A DNA stretch of 64,000 bases from Eutreptiella sp. 'Long Island Sound 2002' (taxonomy: Eukaryota; Euglenozoa; Euglenophyceae; Eutreptiales; Eutreptiaceae), in contig OZ038380.1 of the NCBI GenBank assembly GCA_964036045.1, positions 125,222,899 to 125,286,898 on the forward strand, read 5' to 3'. Each line of letters opens with the position of its first letter. The first letter of the stretch is position 1. Below, piece by piece: positions 34,273-45,834 of this stretch. The position numbers were made by a program, and so were the translations under genes. Below the pieces are notes generated by a model. The model made no database searches. It saw only the letters and a list, made by a program, of their open reading frames with translations, and had not been told where the DNA came from.

Positions 34273-34296
34273 GAGTGCGCGAGTCCTCGCGCACTC
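34273..34296. repeat. 24-bp palindrome, copy 10
   Basis: Outer GAGT and ACTC pair. The core is GCGCGAGTCCTCGCGC, with a single central mismatch. Confidence 0.85.
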
Positions 34297-34498
34297 CGAA
34301 TTTCTAAATTTGTATTTTCTTTCTACTATAGCGTGCATGTGTTTTACCGAACACGGGAAGTCTACGCGTCATACACTTTCAATGCTGGTTCGTCAATACA
34401 ACCTGAGTTTTAATAACGTGTGAAAGCTGTGTACTTCCACAACCTCCAGTCATTATGGTTTTTATGGTTCCTTGGTGAACTCTACTCGGAATATCTGT

Positions 34499-34520
34499 AG
34501 TGCGTGAGGCCACGCGCACT
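34499..34520. repeat. Diverged palindrome, copy 11
   Basis: AGTGCGTGAGGCCACGCGCA followed by CT. It has two mismatched pairs. Confidence 0.7.
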
Positions 34521-34803
34521 CCGAGCCCTGTAGAATATAAAAAACCTCTCATTTTGGAACAAGGAGGTGCGTGCTGCCTAAAAAACATTTTATTTCACAA
34601 TGCCAAAAACACGTTCATCAGATATCTCAAAAAAAAAATTTGCTGCGCTGTGAACCAGTCCTTTTCCGCGCGTTTCCGCACTTTCAATGCTGATTCGTCA
34701 ATACAACCTGAGTTTTAATAACATGTGAAAGCTGTGTACTTCCACAACCTCCCGTCATTATGGTTTTTATGGTCCCTTGGTAAACTCTACTCGGAATATC
34801 TGT

Positions 34804-34825
34804 AGTGCGCGAGGCCTCGCGCACT
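34804..34825. repeat. Perfect 22-bp palindrome, copy 12
   Basis: Core GCGCGAGGCCTCGCGC with outer AGT and ACT, all paired. Its tandem-duplicate partner (copy 11) has decayed. Confidence 0.9.
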
Positions 34826-35104
34826 CAGAGCCCTGTAAACTAGAAAAAGACCTCTCATTTTGGAACAAGGAGCTGCATGCTGCCTAAAAAACATTTTAGT
34901 CCACAATGCCTAAAACGGGTTCATCAAATATCTCAAAAAATAGTTTTTTTTTTGCTGCGCTGTGAACCAGTCCTTTTCCGCGCGTTTGATGTGCGCAACA
35001 AGGTGGTGTTTGCGTGTGATAAGTTATGCCCATAGTTGGCTTCTCCGAGTATGCATGAACCCTGAGCGAGTTGAGATATTTGAAAAATTGGCTTTAAACG
35101 CCTA

Positions 35105-36670
35105 CATAACACGGCGGACGGGGAGCTGAGAGCTGTCCAAGAAACTGATATCACATCTGCCTACACTTTACAACCGGACGCGGCGACGCAACATGCACCG
35201 CAGCCCGTTCGCATGACGGGAACTGGATGAGGTATTGCAAAAGCTGACGGCAGCGAAAACCCCTGGGGTAGACGGCCTGCCTGCTGAACTGTACCGCACA
35301 CTCCCGCTCAACCTGAAGAGCACCTGACGGCACGTGTCTTGGACATTGCTTTCGGGAAGACAGACATACCACCGGACTGGGCGAACCTGGTACCCCCACT
35401 ATACAAGAAAGGCGGCTGGGCGATCACAGACAACTCGAGACCCATTGTATGTGCCACCATGGAAGCAAAGCTCATCTGGATGCTCATCCTCAAGCGCAAA
35501 GGCCCAGCGATATACCGAGTTGTCTCGCCGAAAAGATGGGGAGCAATAGCGGGACGCTCACCGCTGGAACCAATCTTTTTGCAGGACGCCGTGGTGCACA
35601 TGGACCCATTAGGCCTCATCATCACATGTCTGGAAGTAAAGGGGGCCTTCCACAACACCCCGCATCGGCTTTTGTGCGCCATCTGGGAGCACCTTCCAGG
35701 GATTCCTGCACGCATACCTCGCCAGCCGCCTGTATGTGATACAAACCGATGTGGGCACCACCCCATGGACCCAGTTCACCAGTGGGGTCCCACGTGGGGG
35801 GCGCAGAAGGCCCTTTTCTCTTCTTGCTCGTCACCCTCCCAATGGCCTTCTACATAGGGGGCACCTACACCGACGTGGCAGCATAGCCCCTGTGGACCAC
35901 GCTCCCGGCGTTCACAGATGACATGGCGGTGGTGACCGCCATCACCCATCAACCCCTGCCAACTGCCCCTGACGACACCAGGGCCAGCCAAGTACTCCAC
36001 GACGTTACCGACTACCTGGGGAGCAACACACTGTTGGTGCACAACGTCAAATCCGCAACTATGGAGCACAGCGCACCGCTGCCGCTTCTCCGCCCCGGAG
36101 CCCCGCCCATGACCCCGTTGGGCACTGCCACCTATTTTCAGATTCAACAGACGGCCTCAACGGATGAGGCCACCCTGCCGCTGAACCTGGTGAACCAGCT
36201 GATGCGCACGCTCGTCATCGCGTGCATCGCCGAGCTTTCCACCCAAGCCCTTGCGTACTTCCTCCAGGCTGTGCTCAACGCAGCCATAGGGTTCCAGGCC
36301 CTGCTCCTGACACACCCCAAGCAAATGCTGCCTGAAGCTGTTACCACTGTGCAACGTGCGTGGGCCATCCACGGTCATCGGCCCGTGTCCATCCCCGAAG
36401 GTGGGTGAGGCGTCGGCGCCATATTATGGGGACAGCACTGACTACCTGGTCCACAATGCGTACAAAGCGCACACGACTGCCCACCTGCACCAACTCATGC
36501 ACAACCACGAGGCGGAGGTGCGACAGGAATTCACAATGACACTACGGGAGGCCCAGCACCATCGCCACTTATGTCCCCAGTACAGAAATGCGGGTCCTCC
36601 AGCGAGTAGGCACACATCACATCCCCTTTCTACAACACCCGGAACGGCCCAACAAATTGCTCCTTGAAAG
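35105..36670 (+). pseudogene. LINE reverse transcriptase (3' half)
   Basis: Non-LTR RT motifs in order: KTPGVDGLPAELY; PPDWANLVPPLYKKGG; RPIVCATMEAKLI; WGAIAGRSPLEPI; LEVKGAFHNTPH (35629 onward; the usual motif has D where E stands); GVPRGG (in another frame); FTDDMAVVT (35911 onward; usually F-A-D-D). Frames change at about 35330, 35720, 35800 and 36400, so it is dead. Downstream is a His/Cys-containing tail in broken frames. It begins directly at the RT N-terminus, and the preceding part of ORF2 is found at 12.2-12.6 kb. Confidence 0.85.
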
Positions 36671-37462
36671 CGACCAACCAAAGGCAGCCGCAACAGCCGG
36701 TCAACCACAACCCAGCGATGGAGAAGTTGGTGACGCAGACCATCTGTTCTGGGACGCGCACAAGCAGCCCCTACCACACAGGGCCCTACTTTACTAGCTG
36801 TAGGGTGGTGCCTACTTTGTCTAGAGTGGTGGTGTCCCTCGTTGGTCCCCCACCCACCTCTGTGTACAGGATGGCCATGGGGCCTGTCTGCCGGCACCTA
36901 TGTTTCGTGTGAATGAAGTGCTGGTTGTGGGGCAGTAGCAGCTGCAGGTGGTTCCACGTGCGGGTTCCTACTGTGGTGGGGAGGCCCGGTCCGAGGATAG
37001 TGAAACCTGACATATGTTTGGTTCGAAAGATAATCGCAACCACCTCATGTGCTTATTGTGACATGCAGTGCAGTTGGCTAGGAATCTGGGGCAAGTAAGG
37101 TGGGGCAGAGACAGGATGTGGCTTGGTCAGCATGGCCAAGCAACTGAATTGAGAATTATCGGCCAAGCCAGCCACAAAAGGCGCCGTTCAGTGCAAAAAA
37201 ACTGAATTGACAATTACTTAAAAAGCAGGCCCACAATAGGTAGGTGAAACAATTTAGTATAGGGGTCCTGAGCTGCAAGACCACTAGGCTTAACCTACAA
37301 GGGTCAAGGCATGAAATGCCTATTTTAGTTCGGGATATCCTCCATGAGGGAGGATACCTCCGCTCACTTGAGTGGTAGGGGTGAACGTCATGGTGGGCTC
37401 GGGTTATAACCCTAGTTACTTTGAACAATGTACTTGAAGCTGCAACAGAGTGATACAAATAA
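36671..37462 (+). other. LINE 3' region
   Basis: Non-coding continuation of the LINE. The last about 75 bases (from GGTGAACGTCATGG near 37381 to GTGATACAAAT near 37462) recur at the right edge of the window, which marks the LINE 3' end. Confidence 0.55.
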
Positions 37463-38968
37463 GTAAGTCGTAGTCCTCATTTCTTCCGAGGTATTAGGGG
37501 GGGCTTGGCCTGGTGCAAGTACCCCAAGAAGAGCATGGTAGTGATCTTTTCTGACTCACAAAACTGCTGTATTCACTGCTATCATGCAAAACAGTTAACT
37601 ATACAAGATCCCTGCCTGCCGTCCAGAAAACACCAGCAACAACACGTGGATATCAGTGGTTTTTAATGTGTATCAGCGAGCGCGCAAAATCCTGCAGCTT
37701 CTGTACCACATCTAACCTTTTGAGCCTCAATCTCGATCCAAGCTTCGTTCTGGCCCTGCAGAGACAGCAACAAGGGACAAACAGAAATATATATAAATAT
37801 AATGTGCGGCGTGTCCGACTGCGAAGAAATGAGCAAATACCTGCAGAATTTTCTGTCTGAACTTCTGACCTGCAACACCCGAATTTCTCACAACCCTCCG
37901 AACAGCAGAGAGACAAGAAATCTACGACCCAAACACTGCAACTATGCAAGCAGGCACATCATGCCACAACGCAACAGACACTCGAAGACGTTCCCGAAAA
38001 ACGTTGCTACCTACACGAAGCATAACTTAAGTAACAGAATAAAACAAGAGATAACCAACGGAGCGACCACAGCGTCCTTGAAGGCCGTGTCTACTGCACA
38101 AATGCACACCTCTAACAACTAGGCTTTTACAGGGGGTGAAATTTCTGAAACAACCCATTTTCATCAATTGTACCGCATGAATGCATATACAACCTTTTGA
38201 AATGTGTATAAAAATGAAAGAAACTCATGCAAACCCTTTTCAGCAAGGTTCTCGGATGTTTTTGAACCGTATCATGTGCTTACTCCTGCCCAGAAGACAG
38301 AAAAAGTATTCATTGAACCCGACGGGAAGCTATTGGTGAAACCAACTGTGCAAAAACTTGTTTTGCAAAACACTGCAAAACCTCAAAAACACCCCAGCAA
38401 GGATTATGAATGCTTTCTACTCGAGGCTGCTCGATACACAGGGAAACAGTACCCAGCTACCGCGGAGGAGGCCAAGCCCAGGAGCACCCATAGGCCCCCC
38501 ACCTGGCTATCACCCCCAAACCACCTTCACTGGTCCTGTTCCACAGTGCATGAGCAGCAATCAGTGTTTAGTGTGATTTGTTTGCAGATTTTGGTTTGAT
38601 TGCAGTAGAGAACTCGTATAGCAAAGTAATAGCACATGTACGCACGAACAAAATCAATACCGCACTAGGAGACGAGGAATCACTCAGCACACACGCGCAT
38701 TGTCGGCATAAAGTGATGGTAATCTGGCCCTCAATGGCTCATCGCCGGCAATCACCTACAAAACCTGTTGATCAGGCCATATGTACCACGCAACAAGGCA
38801 GGGGGGCGAGGCGAAACTCACGCTGCACCACGAAAAAAAGAAAAATCACCCCAGATTAAAGCACAATCCAGGAAGGGGTATTCAGGGGTAAAATCACTCA
38901 TCTACAAAAAACCGGGCTCATCTCACACCACAAAAGCTTCAATGCCTCACGCAGTTCCGGCGGCGGAT
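37463..38968. other. No recognised gene; one plausible frame
   Basis: Flank of the element C insertion. 38204-38599 (+) encodes about 130 residues with protein-like composition (RFSDVFEPYHVLTPAQKTEK, LVLQNTAKPQKHPSKDYECF) but no motif I know. The region was contiguous with 60829 onward before C inserted. Confidence 0.35.
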
Positions 38969-38973
38969 CTCAC
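38969..38973. repeat. Target-site duplication of element C, left copy
   Basis: CTCAC, matched at 60824-60828. Confidence 0.85.
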
Positions 38974-39382
38974 TGTCTATCTCACCGTCAGCGATCATCT
39001 TTATCTCAAATTCTTATCATAAAAACTCCAATGTTTTGACCACTGCTTTGAAATTCCACAGAATGCTTTGCCAGGAGAGGAACAGAACACTTGGCACAAC
39101 TCCAAATCAAAGCATACCCTGAGTTGTCCCACTGTCCATCATTCGATACATAATGCAAGAACCCTGAAATCAAGACAGAGTTTAATGATTCTCAAAAGGA
39201 ATACAATCATAGCTTGTAATCACTGCAACACACGTTTCCGCGTGCTTCAACTCAATGGACACAGAAATCTACGTCTATCTACTGCACTGGCGACTCTCCG
39301 CTATTGCTGCCGGTAAACCTCTGCCCTGCGAACGGAGTCCTGTTGCTGTTCCCTAACACGCCTGAGCCCTGAGCCACTTACA
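38974..39382 (-). repeat. Element C 3' LTR
   Basis: 409 bp, plus-strand TGTCTATC...CACTTACA. Followed at 39383-39392 by CTCCCCTTCG, the complement of a polypurine tract. Confidence 0.9.
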
Positions 39383-40030
39383 CTCCCCTTCGAAGATTGT
39401 TGTGTCAGTGGAGAAAGCAACAGTCTGATAATCAGTGACGTCAAACCAAGTAACCCTGTCTCACAGTGGCGAGGCAGGCGTAGGGGCGTGTAGGGTGCAC
39501 AAGCTGCTGCTCCTGGCACCATCTGTGACAGCTGCAAAAATCAAAAATGTGGCAGGAATCCACTGCCCACAGTCATCCTCCAAATCTAACCAACATCTCA
39601 CTGTGATTCGCGAAAGTAAAAACAGATGACCGCTGACTGGCCGGACCTGGTTATGTAAAAGACCAACAACTGACCACAAGGCAAGCACAGTTTGCTGACA
39701 GCCGACACATAATGCGCCACATGCAGAAAGGAACCACCCAGGGTCGCTCACTGAGATACAAATGACACAACTGAAGAAAACTGCTGGATACTGAGGCGTG
39801 GATTATTAAAGCGGACCCCAGTGGCGCTTCATCCATTGAGATGATCCCACTTCAGCATCCTGCAAACGAAGGGCAATAAAAGGAACATACAGATCACAGT
39901 AAAGAATAACATGCACTATACATGCTCTGCCCGATCACTTGCGAAACCACCTGCGCAGCCCATGGGTATGTACATACTCCTCAACTCGCTCATTCCCCTT
40001 GCCAACATACTGGGAGGCATCTTCGTCAGT
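39383..40030. other. Element C polypurine tract and 3' non-coding region
   Basis: CGAAGGGGAG on the minus strand abuts the 3' LTR. The remainder up to the integrase stop has no convincing frame, although chromodomain-like residues may continue to about 39990 after the TGA at 40031. Confidence 0.6.
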
Positions 40031-41497
40031 TCAATCAGAATACCCCTTCCAGGCAACCACAAGAACAAGCTTGCGCCCCCGACCTCGTCCCACAAAATGA
40101 TGATCCACCACCTGTTGAACGATATATGTGTCATCTGTGGGGGGTATGGGTCGTTCAGAGTAATACCCACAGGCAACAGAGCGTCCCTGCACATCCTGTA
40201 CATACGGCTTGAGGCGGTCTGATTTGAGGATTTGGAATGCACTGGACTCCCTACCCTCATTAGTGATGACCTCATATCGATCACCCCCCACCCAGCGACG
40301 CACTTCATACGGACCCTGCCATATGCGCTTGAGCTTATCAAAACGCCTGTCATCAGGCCTAACTCGCACCCAAACTTTATCACCCTCCTGGAATCTCTGG
40401 GACGTGTACTTGGCTGTCGAATCCCGCGAAATGCGGTCGTGAACCTTGGTAAGGCGATCACATACCTTCTTCCGCTCGGCAGCCACCCGCTGAAAAAACC
40501 CCAGAGCGTCCTCTGCCCCGTCCTCAGGGACAAAGGGGGGGGCATCAACACATCCCACTGGGTCCCTCCCAAAAACCAAACGGTGGGAGGAATAAGGGGC
40601 TGTAAGGCCTGGCAAATCGTTCAGGCCCCACACCGCAAGCGGCAGCACCCGAACCCATTTACCCGCCCGTTGATTCAAAAACTTTCGCACGTCTATTACA
40701 ACTGACTTGACCGCTGCCTCTGCCCTGCAATTTGACGAAGGGTAGTAAATGACGCTCTGATGGTGCTCAATCCCGGACAACAAGCACAACTGTGTGGTAA
40801 AATTTGAAGTGATGATAATCTGGTTGTCCGCGAAAATGCGCGCTGGGAGCCCCGTAAAAAAAAGAACACGCCCCCAAAAGAGCTCCGCTGCCTTACGACT
40901 GTCTAACCCACTTTTTGTAGTGGGTATGGCCATTACATAACCAGACAATCTGCATACAACAACCATACAATAGTCATACTTAACAGTGTTATGCTCAGTC
41001 AGAGGCAAGTCAACAAAATCGATGGACACACTACTGAAAACATCAGATGGTATGGGAAAATGATCTACACTGCCTGGCTGCCTGCCTGTGCGCGGTTTTG
41101 TCTGCTGACACACCGCACAGGAATCACAGACTTGCTTAACCCTTTCCTCCAAGTCAGCCTTGGTGAGACCATGGCAACAAAACTTCCGATCAACCATCAG
41201 TCGTCTTTTCAATGCCAAGGGCACATATGAATGGCAGGCTAGAACAATCTGCTGGATCAGAGACGCTGGGACTGCAAACTTCCCACGAAAGCGTATGCGC
41301 CTATTATACAACCCAAAACTCTCGAATGCAGCTGGTGGACGCACTGCCGGGTCTTCCTGCCGCAGTGCGTCATTAACGCCAGACCAGTAAGGATCTGCCT
41401 GATACTCAGCAGTCCAATCTGAGAACAGAATATTATTTTCAGGAGGCAGCGTCAAGTTACGCAGCTGCACCAGCTCAGGGGGCACAGAGCCCGTCAA
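40031..41497 (-). pseudogene. Element C integrase
   Basis: 488-codon open frame. Zinc site: HSYVPLALKRRLM...CDSCAVC. Catalytic D-D-E: SIDFVDLP, FADNQIII, NCRAEAAVKS. C-terminal GDKVWVRVRP and GPYEVRRW elements follow. The end (YIVQQVVDHHFVGR... VAWKGYSD) is the start of a chromodomain cut by an in-frame TGA (40031-40033), after which TDEDAS continues. It lies in a different frame from RNase H. Confidence 0.85.
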
Positions 41498-41769
41498 AGG
41501 CTCTGAGGATGCCCACAGTGAATCTGAAATAAAAGGTACGCAGGGACCAGACCCTGGTACGACCAGTCCTGCTCATCATAATTTTTGTACATGGTCCTGA
41601 GCTGCCGTTTCTGACTACGGTGCGGGCGTGAGGGAACAGAAAACCTGTGTAGCAAATTTCGCACGCGCCTCTGATGAATCTCCCCGGAACTCTGTTCGTC
41701 CTCGTAAATCCTGCGAAGGAAAGGGAAATCTGGGAGAACTCACGACAAACGCACCCATTCTCCGGCCGG

Positions 41770-43833
41770 TCACACACTGGCAGACTGTCTGTACCAGGCA
41801 CTGTATGCCCGAACAAACTCTGGAGGAATTTCGCGGACCACCTGAGAATCAGCCCAATTCCATTCCTCCCGGTTGTCCACTTCCCATTCCTCGACATCTG
41901 CCTGACTGCCCATGATGGACACATCTGGGGCTGCATGTGCGGCCGGATATGCCCATCTGCTCATGACATTGGGTACCGTCTGGTCTTCCCCTTACACATA
42001 AAGAATGTCCAGCTGAAATTTTGCCAAAAACTGATACCATCTGCCACGACGGCCTATGCGGCCTGACACCGTATCAAAATCCTCTTCCGTCCAGGTCTCC
42101 AAACTTTTATGGTCTGTTAAAACTTTGACCCAGACCTGCTGCCCCGCCAGCCAACTACAAAATTGGTAGAGGGTGGCAACGATAGCAAAAGTCTCCGTTT
42201 CCCGGATATGCCACGCCTGCTGCCCCTTCCCTGGATCACCCTGCAACTTGCGAGAGAAAAAAGCCACCGGGCGCAGCGGATATTTACACTCCGTATCATC
42301 AGGACAAGCGCACGATTTTTGTTCCAACGCCGCACCAATGGCATACTGGGAACTATCGCACCGAATCCAGAAAGGCCTGTCCAACCGCGGCAAAAAACGT
42401 TCTGCAGCGGCCTTCAGCTGGGTAACAATCTCATGAAAACAAGCTCGCATCTCTCCAGTCCAATAAATCTCATTCTTGAACTTACAGACCTGCTGAGGCG
42501 TAAGAGGTTTCCTATCCTTCGTAGGAAATTGCGCTCTGAGTGACTGAGCCAACTGCTTTTTACCCTTGTTGGTTAGCTCCAGACCCCGGAGTGAATCTGT
42601 AAGTGGCGCTGGGAGATGGCCAAAGCGATCTATATACATTGAGTACCACTGTACAAATCCTCAAAAGGCTTTCATGTGCGTGGGTCAGCAGATCATCTCT
42701 GGCGTCCAGCGTGCAATGGCCGCGGTTTTGGCTGGATACACCATGCGACGACCCTTCATCAGTATTTGACCACAGAAACGAACCCTACGCACAAACAACT
42801 GAAACTTAGTGGGCTTGATAGTGAGGCGTGCACGTTCCATAATTTCAAAAAACTGCCAAAGCTCCTGAAAAGGCCGCTCCAGACACTCAACCGTGGGGGG
42901 CACATCAAACTCAGGATTATCCTCACCGTCAGGGGTACCGTGACCAACGTCGTCTATATATGGCTTAGTGCCGTACGCATCGCTAAAATCCTGCAGCACC
43001 CAACAGACCATCCTCTGATAGGCTTGCACGGCTGTTTTGAGACCCATGGGGAGTACCGTCCATTGGTACAGGCCCCATGGCGTCACAAATGCAGTGTAGT
43101 GGCGGGAGCTGTTGGCCAGATGCATCTGGTGAAAACCATCTTCAAGATCGAAGATGGACCAGATGGCATTCTTAGCCTGTTTTAAAACATTATCATCGAT
43201 GACGGGCCGCGGTTACTGCTCGCCATCTTTTTGTGAATTTAAATAACGGTAGTCGACGACTAACCGCCATTTGCCCCCTGGCTTGGACACTAAAAAAGCC
43301 CTGGCTGCCCATGCCGAGTGGGAACGCTCGGACATGCCCCTTCTAAAAAATTTGGCAATCAACTCTCTGAACGCCGCATCTCTAACTCCTACTGTGCGGT
43401 ACGGCGCCACACGCTGTGGTACTGCCCCGTTTTTCAGATGAATGACTGCTACAGAGTCCTCATGATTGCCTCTGAGAGCTGGACCCACATCCAGGATGTT
43501 CTCTGGAAACCCAAAAACAGTCTTAAAACGCCCCATTAGGTGTGCACGATAATCTGCACACCTCGGATCCTGCATATCCGACTCAACAACAGATCGCACG
43601 GATCGCTCTTGTAACTGAACAGCGTGTGAACCCTCCTCATCTGAGGATCCATTACCCAGCGGAGGCATATCAGTGGTGTCCCCGTCAGAGGTCACCTGCA
43701 AGCCGGAATGTGAACACTGTTCACACTGACCACACGCCTGCGCGCACGTTAAATGTCTGAGCTCCCCCTCACCCACTGGGCCAGACTCGTCCTTCCATCG
43801 CTTATCCTGGGATTTGGAATCCCTCAGCTCCAA
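41770..43833 (-). pseudogene. Element C reverse transcriptase and RNase H
   Basis: One frame with interruptions. RT: SKPGGKWRLVVDYRYLN, FDLEDGFHQMHLANS, WTVLPMGLKTAVQAYQRMV, YIDD, then FCGQILMKGRR. RNase H: IRCDSSQYAIGAALEQ, RETETFAIVATL, LTDHKSLETW, VPNVMSRWAYPAA. In-frame stops: TAA at 43213-43215, TGA at 42685-42687, another TGA about 15 bases downstream, and TAA at 41992-41994. The remaining sequence still aligns well, so the damage is mostly point mutation. Confidence 0.88.
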
Positions 43834-43849
43834 AGGATCAAAGAGGACT

Positions 43850-44330
43850 ACCCTGGTGGTCCATGTGGTAGACTGCTTGTATATAATGCCACTATTCTCA
43901 CAGTATATTGGGATCCCGGGATCAAGATCTCACCAGTCCAGCGCAACTTCCCCCATTTGCCAAAACCAGGACTGATTTTTCTGGACAGGCAGCAGCATGA
44001 TGCCCTTGCCCTGATCAAGTAAAATTTTCTCAACTGATTGTTGCAGCAAAAAATGAGGGCAATGTACCCACAGAAATAATCAGTATGATCCCCTCTCTCA
44101 GGGGTGCCATAAGACCAATCCTGACCAAGTGAGTGCATTGGCCTTTTCACTCCAATATTTGGAAAATAGGGCCGTCTGCTTGTTCGCAAACGCGTCAATG
44201 AATTTGGCCTCGCGCAAACCGGCCCAATTCAGTATCTCATCCCTAACACCAGGCAACAACATTTGCCGCCGGGATGCGTACATATATGAAGCCTGTTGCC
44301 TAACCCTTTTGCGCAGCTTAACACGCCGCT
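43850..44330 (-). pseudogene. Element C Dam/DIRS-like extra domain
   Basis: KFIDAFANKQTALFSKYW...LVLWHP in one frame, then GKGIMLLPVQKNQSWFW...GIPIYCENSG in another. DAFAN matches DAFAN of element D exactly, and the LxxP...WF step matches ILVVPLWDDKPWF. It sits between the protease and RT of element C, as in B and D. Confidence 0.55.
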
Positions 44331-44840
44331 GCATCGCTGAAAGGTGCAGCTTGTTGCACTGTTCGTAACAACGGGCACGCAACTTGCTGGAAAGCAACGA
44401 CGTGGAAGCCTGTGCACGTCCCTGCAATGGGTCCCGCTTCTGCTGACTCTCAGGCACCTCACAGGGCCGCGGGCAACAATGATCACAGAATTCCTCTACT
44501 TCGCAAGCGCAGAAGTGGCGCAGGCTATGTCGATGGTCCAGCAAAGCCGCATCTGGCTCCTGAAGCCACTCCAGACCCTGTTCCTGTGCGCGCCATGACC
44601 CAGAATATGTCTTAAAACCGCCCCAGCCGCCCGCAAAAGAGTCAGGCGGTCAGGCAGCCTCCAAGGGCTGCGTACTGGAGGGAGGGTGTTCAGAATCTGA
44701 CTCCTCATCTGTCAACCCCTGGTCTGAGGCTTCATCCTCGGTTTAATGCTGTCGCCGCACCAACTCAGGATCCGGCAGACCCTGCTGTTTACCTCGCGTG
44801 CACACACTCACGCACACACTCCTCACACCTGCTGTTGTGT

Positions 44841-45834
44841 TCACACTTCTCCTGTGGCCGATCTGGACATGTCAAAAGACCTGCCTGCTTCTCCATTGGG
44901 CCTGGTCCAAAGCAAAGCAACGCTGCAGAGTAGGACGCAGCAACAACCGCTGCCACCACAGGCAAAACACAAGCAATATGTACAGCCGCAAACAGAAACC
45001 ACCGTCCCCCCTGATACATACGGTGCCAGCAGAACCGCAGGCTCCTCATCACTGTCGGACGCCAGGCCAATTAGGCGCGCCACATACGACTTAACCGTCC
45101 TAACTTTTTTCTGCTTCACGGGGACTGCGCGACAGGCGTACTGTCCTGACGCAACAGAACGTCGCTCGTTAGTGCGGTTCTCAGGACCACACAACGCATC
45201 AACCAGCAGATCCCGCGTGAGATGCACCATGAGGCCATAGGCTTTGCAAAAAGGATAGCCTACAACTAAGTGTTCCTGCACATCCGCCTTGTACACAAAC
45301 ACCTTTTCGCAAACTACTTGGACCGGCTGATCCTGACGGTCTCGAATCTGCACACTGAAGTCCACCACCGCCCCATGTGTGCCAGGAGGAATGCGCCCCC
45401 CATACGCAACAGTGATGCGCAGGCAACGATGCTCCAACTCGAGGGTGCAACCCCGAAAACAAGATTCTTGCGCCAGTGTCTGCACCTCAGAACCCAAATC
45501 AAGAAAACTGAATTCTGACCGGCAAAACCAGCTCTGTCAAGGATCTTCCCACATCAGCCGCCTTACGCTGCAAAAAATGTGTCTGTTTGCACCGTTTGAT
45601 CACCGCTGTTGGCCGCCAAGGCTTTCAACATGAGTGCAATGTCCGGGTCCAGGCGGGGAGCGTCACCTCAGTGAGGGACCTCGTCCTAGCGAGTACAGGC
45701 CCCGGTGTATAACCATCATGGGCAAAGGCCACCGAGGCCACTCCAGTCTCAGAAGATGCGACCTGAAGATTAGTGGATGTCGCCACACTGCGCACTGTCC
45801 GTACTCCAAGTGCCTTACCTTTTCGCCGACCCCT
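44841..45834 (-). pseudogene. Element C protease region
   Basis: After the gag TAG (45835-45837) the frame stays open for about 70 residues, then shifts. The protease core reads SVFLDLGSEVQTLA (D-L-G-S where D-T/S-G is standard), followed by a beta-rich segment and EHLVVGYPFCKAYGL as the second hydrophobic-Gly motif. A Thr/Val-rich tail follows. Non-canonical active-site residue, as in B and D. Confidence 0.6.

Larger units (their letters stand above)
34376..34988. repeat. Tandem duplication, about 305-bp unit, each with a palindrome
   Basis: 34376-34674 and 34681-34988 align throughout, from TTTCAATGCTGRTTCGTCAA to CCTTTTCCGCGCGTTT. They differ at scattered positions and in an A-run. Each holds one palindrome (34499-34520 and 34804-34825). 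It is non-coding, near the right side of block G. Confidence 0.9.
12600..35100. mobile_element. Block 'G' inserted in the LINE (ends unresolved)
   Basis: Everything between the two LINE halves. After subtracting T and element B it is about 7.6 kb. It holds a plus-strand Cys-rich gene remnant (12.7-14.2 kb), a minus-strand gene remnant (33.5 to 16.8 kb when T is removed), a small minus-strand reading frame (15.83-16.44 kb) and eight copies of the GCGCGAGGCCTCGCGC palindrome near both sides (15.6-16.7 and 34.1-34.8 kb). I infer a DNA transposon related to T. I could not find its terminal inverted repeats or target duplication, so the limits are approximate (12.58-12.62 and 35.05-35.13 kb). Confidence 0.45.

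Noticed and set aside
12575-35115. Imperfect 9-bp direct match (TAAATGCCT near 12578 and TAAACGCCT near 35093) as G's target duplication
   Set aside because: One mismatch, and the adjoining sequences are not inverted repeats. Left unresolved.
44190-44225. Half of the GCGCGAGGCC palindrome in element C
   Set aside because: Only one arm is present, and it lies in recognisable coding sequence of the extra domain (LREAKFIDAF), so it is probably coincidence.
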